This document shows positions 15,224 to 21,209 of a DNA stretch of 21,209 nucleotides, in pieces; position 1 is the stretch's first letter; each line of letters starts with the position of its first letter. A model generated the notes under the pieces. It made no database searches. It saw only the letters and a program-made list of their open reading frames with translations, and was not told the origin of the DNA. The stretch comes from Candidatus Pollutiaquabacter sp. (GTDB taxonomy: Bacteria; Bacteroidota; Bacteroidia; AKYH767-A; 2013-40CM-41-45), in NCBI GenBank assembly GCA_903854075.1, contig CAINVI010000340.1, positions 1 through 21,209 of the forward strand, in the 5' to 3' direction. Position numbers and translations under genes: made by a program.

Positions 15224-15245
15224 TCCCGGATATGCGGGATTTTTA
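15224..15245 (+). promoter_or_regulatory. Small hairpin followed by a T-run in the pdxJ leader
   Basis: TCCCG (15224-15228) and CGGGA (15235-15239) can pair around a 6-base loop, followed by T6 to 15245. It would sit at the very 5' end of the pdxJ transcript if the promoter at 15210-15217 is right. The stem is only 5 bases, so a 5'-stabilising hairpin or chance is at least as likely as an attenuator. Confidence 0.3.
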
Positions 15246-15262
15246 CAACATCAAGGAACGAC

Positions 15263-15988
15263 ATGGTACGATTAAGTGTCAATATCAACAAAATTGCAAC
15301 GCTGCGAAATGCACGCGGAGGAAACATTCCTGATGTTGTCCGTACTGCCAATGACATTGAGCGGTTCGGCGCGGAAGGAATAACTGTACATCCACGACCG
15401 GATGAGCGGCATATTCGTCGCGACGACGTGATTTCGTTGTCCCGTGTGCTGTCCACAGAATTCAATATAGAAGGATATCCTTCGGCTGAATACATGGCAT
15501 TGATTCGCGAAGTACGTCCCGCGCAAGCAACATTGGTTCCCGATCCGCCTGAAGTGCTCACATCGAATGCTGGCTGGGATACCATTTCTCAGCAGGATTT
15601 TCTCAAAGATATTATCGCTGAATTAAAGAGTTACGGCGTACGCAGTTCCGTTTTTATCGATCCTGATGCCAAGCGAATAGAAATGGCAGCACGTACCGGT
15701 ACAGATCGTGTAGAGTTGTATACTGAAGCGTATGCTTCCGGCTACCTTCGCGACCGTGCAGCGGCCGTAGCTCCGTACCGGCTGGCTGGAAAGATTGCAA
15801 TAGATGCCGGCATGGGACTCAATGCCGGACACGATTTGAATTTAGAAAACCTATCGTTTTTTGCACGGGAAGTCGTTGGACTGGAGGAGGTGAGTATCGG
15901 ACATGCTCTCATATCCGATGCGCTCTACTTTGGGTTGCAAAACACGGTGCAGTTGTATTTGCGTGAATTGCAAAAAGCAGCTCAATGA
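15263..15988 (+). CDS. pdxJ: Pyridoxine 5'-phosphate synthase
   Basis: A 241-residue TIM-barrel enzyme that condenses 1-deoxy-D-xylulose 5-phosphate with 3-amino-2-oxopropyl phosphate to pyridoxine 5'-phosphate, the last ring-forming step of DXP-dependent vitamin B6 synthesis. Conserved blocks are seen in order: SVNINKIATLRNARGG (5-20), GITVHPRPDERHI (39-51), TLVPDPPE (90-97), RVELYTE (149-155, with Glu151), GMGLNAGHDLN (183-193, His190) and EVSIGHALI (209-217). The ATG at 15263 is preferred because it precedes the standard N-terminal strand and follows AAGGA; an upstream TTG frame at 15215 overlaps the promoter element. The stop overlaps the next start by 4 bases (ATGA), implying translational coupling. 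Confidence 0.97.
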   Translation: MVRLSVNINKIATLRNARGGNIPDVVRTANDIERFGAEGITVHPRPDERHIRRDDVISLSRVLSTEFNIEGYPSAEYMALIREVRPAQATLVPDPPEVLTSNAGWDTISQQDFLKDIIAELKSYGVRSSVFIDPDAKRIEMAARTGTDRVELYTEAYASGYLRDRAAAVAPYRLAGKIAIDAGMGLNAGHDLNLENLSFFAREVVGLEEVSIGHALISDALYFGLQNTVQLYLRELQKAAQ

Positions 15989-16758
15989 AACTTCATTTTA
16001 AAGAATACGGTTCTGGTAAGCCAATGGTGATTCTGCACGGATTATTTGGCTCCGGCGATAATTGGGCGACACAGGCACGTGTTGTGGCCGAGCACGGCTA
16101 TCATGTTTTTGTGCTTGACATGCGTAATCACGGACGTAGTCCACACAGTGATGTGTTCCGGTATGAGGACATGGCCGCTGATTTGCGGGAGTTTATCGAT
16201 GATCATCAGCTGGCGAAACCGATTTTGATCGGCCATTCTATGGGTGGCAAAACCGTCATGTTTTTTGCACAACTTTTCCCTGATATTGCATCTCGTATTG
16301 TTGTAGTGGATATGGCAACTCGTCCATATCCGCCGCCGCATGCGGCAGTGACTACTGCGCTGAGTAATATTGATCTATCACAGGTCGCGACCAGAAAGCA
16401 GGTTGAGGCGCAGTTGCGCGATGAGTTGCACGATGAAGGGACGGTTCAGTTATTACTGAAAAGTCTTTACTGGAATGAGCGGGAAAAGCTCGCCTGGCGT
16501 TTCAATGTCCCGGCTATAACTGCGCAACTTCATGAAGTGGGAAAAGAGAATCCGTTACAAAAATCGGAGTGTTGTCCTATGCTTTTTATACGGGGCGAAT
16601 TGTCCGATTACATCCGCGACGAAGATTGGCCGGATGTGCTTAAGCGATTTCCTCAAGCGCAGTTGCAAACTGTTGTCGGTGCAGGACACCGCGTACACGC
16701 CGAAAATCCGTCTGGTTTTTTAGAAGTATTGTTGCCTTTCCTTAAAGCTACGGCATAA
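15985..16758 (+). CDS. Alpha/beta hydrolase, YbfF-like esterase
   Basis: A 257-residue soluble alpha/beta hydrolase. The oxyanion-hole segment ILHGLFGSGDNW is at 16-27, the nucleophile elbow GHSMGG at 83-88 gives Ser85, the probable acid is Asp208 in RGELSDYI, and the catalytic His is in GAGHRVHAENP (His235). The overall pattern (DMRNHGRSPHS, MAADLREFI) is like the YbfF group of small esterases that act on acyl esters or acyl-CoA; the natural substrate is unknown. No signal peptide. Its ATG overlaps the pdxJ stop, and a terminator follows its own stop directly, so it forms a two-gene operon with pdxJ. A direct link to vitamin B6 is not shown by the sequence. Confidence 0.9.
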   Translation: MKLHFKEYGSGKPMVILHGLFGSGDNWATQARVVAEHGYHVFVLDMRNHGRSPHSDVFRYEDMAADLREFIDDHQLAKPILIGHSMGGKTVMFFAQLFPDIASRIVVVDMATRPYPPPHAAVTTALSNIDLSQVATRKQVEAQLRDELHDEGTVQLLLKSLYWNEREKLAWRFNVPAITAQLHEVGKENPLQKSECCPMLFIRGELSDYIRDEDWPDVLKRFPQAQLQTVVGAGHRVHAENPSGFLEVLLPFLKATA

Positions 16759-16786
16759 AAAAAGCCACGTTTCCGTGGCTTTTTTT
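16757..16786. terminator. Bidirectional rho-independent terminator
   Basis: A 13-base perfect stem (A7 then GCCACG, paired with CGTGGC then T7) around the loop TTTC. It starts within the stop codon of the hydrolase gene and serves both it and the convergent DUF5689 gene, whose stop is at 16804. Confidence 0.93.
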
Positions 16787-16803
16787 CTTTGCAATCTTTA
16801 AGA

Positions 16804-18228
16804 TTACTGAACGTCCGAAATATTACGGATGATTATTTCTTTTGTTCCGTTGTATTCAATCAGCAAGCCGGTAACATTAACTGGTCCGGTAGGTACAGTA
16901 GAACCGGAGAACGTCGCACTGGTGGATGTGTACAGGATCATAGTTCCTGTTCCGTCGTCCATGGTGAGCGAGCCTGCATAAGTGGTAGCTCCGGTGAGTG
17001 TTACGGCATTTACTTTGACTAATTGTCCTTCCCACTGATCGTAATTAGTATTCAAATCAGCAAGTGTTGCAACACGAGGAGTAATTGAAAATGTCGGAGG
17101 AGCTATAACTGTAGCGCTGGTCAACGGAACGTTATTGATCTGCAGAACGCCGCGATAGTTGGAGAGTTCCTGACCGGAAACATTGATTTCAAGTTGAGTG
17201 CCAAGTGCAAAACTGTGTGTTCCGGAGAAACGAATTTGAATTCCGGCAGTCTGATCCTGACAGTATAAATTTTGTCCGTTAATCATATTGGTCGTATTGT
17301 CAGAGGTGACGATCACACGGATGAATTTGTCGCCAGGCAGCGCAGTTGGTGTGCTTCCCGGATCAAGAAGTCGAACACTGTCGAGCGGTATATAGACCGG
17401 ATTGCCCGATGAGCCGTCACAACGCAGGTCATTCATGTTGACATCTGATAAGTCACGAATGATCAATTCGCCATCGCCACGGTAAATCTTCATGATACCG
17501 GAGATCTGTCCGTTACGGAATGGTGTACGTGCGTTAGCGAAGCTGGCATAGGCACTGGTGTATACAATCAGTGAATTACCGGTACAATCTTTCAGCTCAC
17601 GGTTGTTATCGCTGGAGGTGAGCGGATCGCCTGCCCACGCTTGGTTGGCATCTGCATTAGCGAATTCAACAGAAGGCATACGTACCAATAATTGGCAGAA
17701 GTCCTCTACGTTAGCGTTAATGTAATCCAGGCTTGCGTCCACAAAAGGAAGATCCAGGCCCCATTTGCCAGGAACCAGATATTGTTGAACTAGTCCAGCC
17801 GGAATACGACCGATTTGACCATTGGTTGCAGCTCCGATTTCCACATTTCCGTCGCTGTCTTTAGCGATGGAAAGTCCGGTACACTTAACAAACACGCGGC
17901 GCCCAATCGGATAGTTAGTGTTGTAGTTGGATACATCCAGTTGAATGCTCAAACCACCGGTGGAGTCCTGGATGATCATCTCCTTGTAAAATGCTCCTGA
18001 CTCATCATCTGCGGTGACAATACCCGCTATGATGGTGTTGGTGTCCATTAACGTTGGGGTGAATGTTGCTGTAGCACGCAGGTCAGCAATGGTATGCGTT
18101 ACAGTAAGGTTAGGATCAAGATTACTGACTTCGGGTTCGTCGTACTCTTTCTTCACACAAGCAGTGAAAGAAAGTGCTACCAGTGTCATCAGGAACACGG
18201 CGCGAAGGGTCAACAGTGACTTTTTCAT
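16804..18228 (-). CDS. DUF5689-family lipoprotein with repeated OB-like domains
   Basis: A 474-residue lipoprotein: the signal sequence ends in a lipobox LSFTAC with the lipidated Cys at 24, followed by acidic and lysine residues (VKKEYDEPE) that could favour surface export in Bacteroidota. Residues about 45-265 match the DUF5689 pattern (HTIADL, IIAGIVTADDESGAFYKEM, IIQDSTGGLSIQLD). Similar OB-fold-like units recur at about 303-375 (VIVTSD...LYCQDQTAGIQIRF) and 400-474 (LTMDDGTGTMILY). The segments at 242-263 and 452-473 align with 10 of 22 identical residues, both ending in SDV, showing internal duplication. It follows the TonB-dependent receptor gene by 34 bases and is probably its partner at the outer membrane. 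The ligand is unknown. Confidence 0.85.
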   Translation of the reverse strand: MKKSLLTLRAVFLMTLVALSFTACVKKEYDEPEVSNLDPNLTVTHTIADLRATATFTPTLMDTNTIIAGIVTADDESGAFYKEMIIQDSTGGLSIQLDVSNYNTNYPIGRRVFVKCTGLSIAKDSDGNVEIGAATNGQIGRIPAGLVQQYLVPGKWGLDLPFVDASLDYINANVEDFCQLLVRMPSVEFANADANQAWAGDPLTSSDNNRELKDCTGNSLIVYTSAYASFANARTPFRNGQISGIMKIYRGDGELIIRDLSDVNMNDLRCDGSSGNPVYIPLDSVRLLDPGSTPTALPGDKFIRVIVTSDNTTNMINGQNLYCQDQTAGIQIRFSGTHSFALGTQLEINVSGQELSNYRGVLQINNVPLTSATVIAPPTFSITPRVATLADLNTNYDQWEGQLVKVNAVTLTGATTYAGSLTMDDGTGTMILYTSTSATFSGSTVPTGPVNVTGLLIEYNGTKEIIIRNISDVQ

Positions 18229-18262
18229 AGGTTATATTGGTGTTTGTTTTTTTACGTTGGAA

Positions 18263-21040
18263 TCAATTCATGCGGAATACGATGTTCAAGAAGAAAGTTC
18301 TTCCGAAGCCATAGCCGTACTTAGATGGAAATTTATTGACGTTATTGTCGGTAAAGTCGAAGCGAAGTTGTTCAAAAGCTGTGGTGACCAAATCCTGGTT
18401 ATTCAGGATATTGCTGATGCCCAAGTTGAAATTGATGTAAACCGGACGTTTCAAGCTCGAGAAGCTATTGTTCAGACGATACGAATAACCTCCGGATATA
18501 TCCAGCGTGAATTGTCCTGGATTGCGTTGCTGAGAGAGGATGTCCACCCACTGATCCGATTGTGGCTCCACTTGATCGAGAGCTGCTAACGTACGACGCG
18601 CCGGATTGACATCGGTATAGAGATGATCGAAATAATTCATGTTGATATTGGCAAACCAAAACTTGGGTGAACGATAGTTCAGTCCGACGGTGTAGGCGGA
18701 TTGTGGACCGTTGGCAACGCGGATATTCTTCCAGTAAATTGTTTCGTTTGAAATCAGGATGGTGTCCTTGTTGTCTTGAGTTGCCGTACCGGAAGCACGG
18801 GAATTGTAGATGAACTGACCGACGGAGGCTACAGCAATCAGCGAAAGTCCTTTGCCCAGGTTAGCGTCTATTCCGATTTCAATACCTGCATGCTGCTTGT
18901 CGATGCCGGTAAGGGTGTAGTTCACGAAGTTTTGATAGTCTTCATGATAAAAACGACGTGAATCTGTTCCATCGGTGAATTGTGTGTAGTAACCCATGAA
19001 CTTTGCCTTGAGACGTGGCGCTTTCAGGATATAACCACCTTCAATGGAAGAAACTTTCTCCATTTCCAGATCATTCACAACAACATTGCGAGTCCAGGGG
19101 GAAACGAATGCGTTTTCAAAATAAGGAGCACGCGTATGATGGGAGGCGTTCAAAACGAAATAATTTCTTCCGTCGTATTTGAAGGTGGCACCTGCCTTGA
19201 CGCCATAGTAGGTGAAGCTTTGCAATTCCGATGGTCCGTAGGAATCATCCTTAAAGATACCGTTACGGATGTTTCCGATACGTTTGAAATTATTGGTTCC
19301 CACTTGAAGTCCAAGGAAGTAATCAAAGCGATCAAATTTATAGACACCTTGAGCCCAAAGCATGCTTTTGTTGATGACCGACGTGTAATTATAGCCGTAC
19401 TTGTCTCCGTTGCGTACAATACGGTTCGGATTGTTCAGGTCATTTTGAAAGAGGGTGGAGTCGCCGGTGTTATCAAGGTCTCCGAACTGGTTCAGATCGA
19501 CATAGAAATCAGCTCCCAACAAGTCGTTCACCTGGCGGTAATAATCGGATTCCTGACTCTGGTAACTTAATCCGCCTTGAACAGAGAATTGATCATTGAT
19601 ATTTTTGGAGTAGGTAGTGTTGAAGAATATACGACGACTGTCCGTTACACGATCGCCAACAATATATTTCGCCCAGGTGCCCGCTGTGCCGTTGAATACG
19701 GTGTCGTTCATATAATTGGCTTCGTATAAGCGGTCCCACTGGATCTGACGGTATTCTTCGTTATTGGTCAGGACGTCACGAAGCTGGTTGGAATATAACT
19801 GATACGCTGCCTGATCTTCGCCGTAGAAAGGATCGTAACTTGGCAGGTTGCGGTAATAATCCGGACGAGGATCCGCAGCTTCGTACCAGTCAAGTCCTGA
19901 AACCTTATAGCTTCCGTTATTATAGCCGACAGACGTTTGCAAGGACGAAGATTCGTCGATACGCCATTCGTGTTCGAGGATGATGATCGGCTGAACGCTT
20001 CGGCCGATGGAGGAATTACGAACCTGACCGTTTTGGTAGCCCCAGAGTGGATTATAGTAATTCGTTCCGGCGAGTTCCTGCATTTCACGAATGGCAGGCG
20101 CGGAACGGCCGTTCTCGGTGAGGGAACCGAAGGTCGTCAGGGAAACGGAGTGCTTGGTGTTGATCAGTTTTTCTACAGAAGCAAAGAAGGAGTTTCCATC
20201 ATAATAAGTACCCGGAACAAATCCTTCGTCAGCCCATCTACGGGAGAAAGAAACCGCTGCAGACCATCCGTTTTTCATCATGCCGGAACCCCAGGTTACC
20301 ATGAAGCGATTGTCGTAAGTACGGTTCGAGGCAGAATAGGTCACTTGTAATTGCTTGCGCTGGCGGGAAGCTCTGCTGTCGATACTATATGCGCCGCCGA
20401 TACCACCGAAGGTATACGGTACGTTGGCCATTCCGATGGAGTTTTCACGACTGCGCATGACATCATTCAGGCCGCTCCAGGTGTTATAGATCGTTCTTCC
20501 GTTGGAAAGATCGTTCATCGGAACACCATTCATCAACGTGATAAAATTGTCGTCGTCGTAGCCGCGTACACGGAAACGACCAGCACTGAAATTAAAGGTG
20601 GCTGCAGAGACGAATGGATCACGCGCAGAACTGAGGATACTGGAAATCGCACTGCTTCCGTTGTCCTTCAGTTCATCTTCCCCCAGTGATACAGTTGGAA
20701 GATTATCTACCACGCTGGTCGCATTTTCAGCAGCGATGCCTAGCACGGTTACTGCCACAATCTGATCCGGGCCGTTGTGGTGAATCGTTTCAACGAATGT
20801 TTTGAAATCGGTACGTCGAACTTCCAGTTCATAATCACCGGCCGGAAGGTTGTCGAACCGAAATGCGCCTAGTGAATCGGTAACGATGGATTGCCCGGTC
20901 TTTTTATTCGTTACTGTAGCGTTGGCCACCGGAGAATTGGCTTCATCACGCACTGTGCCACCCACGAATCCGTTTTGAGCGAAGACGTTGAGGAACAGCA
21001 GTTGAAAGAGGCCAACCAATACTAATTGTAATTTCTTCAT
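18263..21040 (-). CDS. TonB-dependent receptor with N-terminal carboxypeptidase-regulatory-like domain
   Basis: A 925-residue outer-membrane receptor. After a signal peptide (cleavage after FAQ at about 22) there is a carboxypeptidase-regulatory-like beta domain at about 25-100 (GGTVRDEANSPVANATV, GAFRFDNLPAGDYELEV). The plug spans about 115-225, with FRVRGYDDDNFITLMNGVPM (156-175) and GGIGGAYSIDSR (212-223). The rest is a 22-strand-type barrel ending ...RTFFLNIVFRMN. Energy for uptake would come from the TonB-ExbB-ExbD system, not in this window. Unlike classical SusC/SusD pairs it is followed not by a SusD gene but by a DUF5689 lipoprotein 34 bases downstream. The ligand cannot be told from sequence. 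Length is normal for the class. Confidence 0.93.
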   Translation of the reverse strand: MKKLQLVLVGLFQLLFLNVFAQNGFVGGTVRDEANSPVANATVTNKKTGQSIVTDSLGAFRFDNLPAGDYELEVRRTDFKTFVETIHHNGPDQIVAVTVLGIAAENATSVVDNLPTVSLGEDELKDNGSSAISSILSSARDPFVSAATFNFSAGRFRVRGYDDDNFITLMNGVPMNDLSNGRTIYNTWSGLNDVMRSRENSIGMANVPYTFGGIGGAYSIDSRASRQRKQLQVTYSASNRTYDNRFMVTWGSGMMKNGWSAAVSFSRRWADEGFVPGTYYDGNSFFASVEKLINTKHSVSLTTFGSLTENGRSAPAIREMQELAGTNYYNPLWGYQNGQVRNSSIGRSVQPIIILEHEWRIDESSSLQTSVGYNNGSYKVSGLDWYEAADPRPDYYRNLPSYDPFYGEDQAAYQLYSNQLRDVLTNNEEYRQIQWDRLYEANYMNDTVFNGTAGTWAKYIVGDRVTDSRRIFFNTTYSKNINDQFSVQGGLSYQSQESDYYRQVNDLLGADFYVDLNQFGDLDNTGDSTLFQNDLNNPNRIVRNGDKYGYNYTSVINKSMLWAQGVYKFDRFDYFLGLQVGTNNFKRIGNIRNGIFKDDSYGPSELQSFTYYGVKAGATFKYDGRNYFVLNASHHTRAPYFENAFVSPWTRNVVVNDLEMEKVSSIEGGYILKAPRLKAKFMGYYTQFTDGTDSRRFYHEDYQNFVNYTLTGIDKQHAGIEIGIDANLGKGLSLIAVASVGQFIYNSRASGTATQDNKDTILISNETIYWKNIRVANGPQSAYTVGLNYRSPKFWFANINMNYFDHLYTDVNPARRTLAALDQVEPQSDQWVDILSQQRNPGQFTLDISGGYSYRLNNSFSSLKRPVYINFNLGISNILNNQDLVTTAFEQLRFDFTDNNVNKFPSKYGYGFGRTFFLNIVFRMN

Positions 21041-21085
21041 TTATAGTTGGTTTGTTGGATTGTTAGCGGGATGTAAAAAGGGAGA

Positions 21086-21093
21086 CAAATCTA
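21086..21093 (-). promoter_or_regulatory. Candidate -7 promoter element for the receptor-DUF5689 operon
   Basis: The - strand reads TAGATTTG, an exact TAnnTTTG match, 45 bases upstream of the ATG at 21040. The region around it is very A/T-rich. No TTTG is seen at the ideal -33 spacing; the nearest TTG is about 29 bases upstream. Beyond it, to the window end at 21209, I see no gene. Confidence 0.5.
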
Positions 21094-21209
21094 ATTAAAT
21101 AAGCATAGGGAAATCTAAATTTCAACGTGAAATTGACGTTAATTGTCTTAATATAGCCGATTCCTTCCTATTTCGCTATTTCCGTTAAAATTGAAGGAAT
21201 TTTAACCAA

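Noticed and set aside
15215..15262. TTG start for pdxJ at 15215
   Set aside because: It lies inside the -7 promoter element and adds a non-conserved leader; the ATG at 15263 fits the family.
18980..19570. 196-residue open frame on the + strand opposite the TonB-dependent receptor
   Set aside because: Antisense shadow of the barrel region with no start context or family match.
19800..21040. Classical SusC/SusD polysaccharide-utilisation locus
   Set aside because: No SusD-like gene, glycoside hydrolase or sigma/anti-sigma pair is present in the window; the partner is a DUF5689 lipoprotein.
1..21209. Search for a defence system, mobile element, CRISPR array or RNA gene
   Set aside because: No transposase, integrase, nuclease/helicase set, repeat-spacer pattern or tRNA-like fold was seen; all large frames are envelope, cofactor or uptake genes.

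Overview
The window looks like chromosomal DNA of a member of the Bacteroidota. Five start regions carry exact copies of the TAnnTTTG promoter element typical of this phylum, most genes lack a clear Shine-Dalgarno site, and the gene content (DUF6089, DUF5689, OmpH pairs, a TonB-dependent receptor with an N-terminal carboxypeptidase-regulatory-like domain) is typical of the group. The order or genus cannot be settled from the sequence alone. I see no rRNA, tRNA, CRISPR array, insertion sequence or prophage gene. Coding density is high, and no stretch over 300 bases lacks a gene; the largest gap is the 192-base divergent region at 15071-15262.

Layout. (1) 1-498 (-): N-terminal part of a phospholipase D / cardiolipin synthase-like protein, cut by the window edge and broken by an apparent one-base frameshift in a run of nine A. 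(2) 642-1849 (+): a small DUF1844 protein and a membrane-anchored coiled-coil protein, ending at a bidirectional terminator. (3) 1898-5398 (-): a 1166-residue predicted outer-membrane/surface protein. (4) 5528-10013 (-): uppS, bamA and two ompH/skp-like genes, tightly spaced and closed by a terminator; this is an envelope-building unit. (5) 10144-11965 (-): two tandem DUF6089 paralogues behind their own promoter. (6) 12055-15070 (-): a CBS-domain protein, a single-POTRA Omp85 protein and NAD kinase. (7) 15263-16758 (+): pdxJ and a translationally coupled alpha/beta hydrolase, divergent from block 6. (8) 16804-21040 (-): a TonB-dependent receptor followed by a DUF5689 lipoprotein, with a promoter upstream.

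Function. Blocks 4-6 combine undecaprenyl diphosphate synthesis (lipid carrier for cell-wall and surface polysaccharides), the barrel-assembly protein BamA, periplasmic Skp-like chaperones, a second Omp85-family protein and small predicted outer-membrane barrels, together with two cofactor genes (NAD kinase, pyridoxine 5'-phosphate synthase). Block 8 is a probable outer-membrane uptake or binding pair in which a DUF5689 lipoprotein sits where a SusD partner might be expected. I did not find a clearly new defence or mobile system. The points most worth checking are the frameshifted homopolymer in the PLD gene, the large unnamed surface protein, the single-POTRA Omp85 gene embedded with NAD kinase, and the repeat architecture of the DUF5689 lipoprotein.
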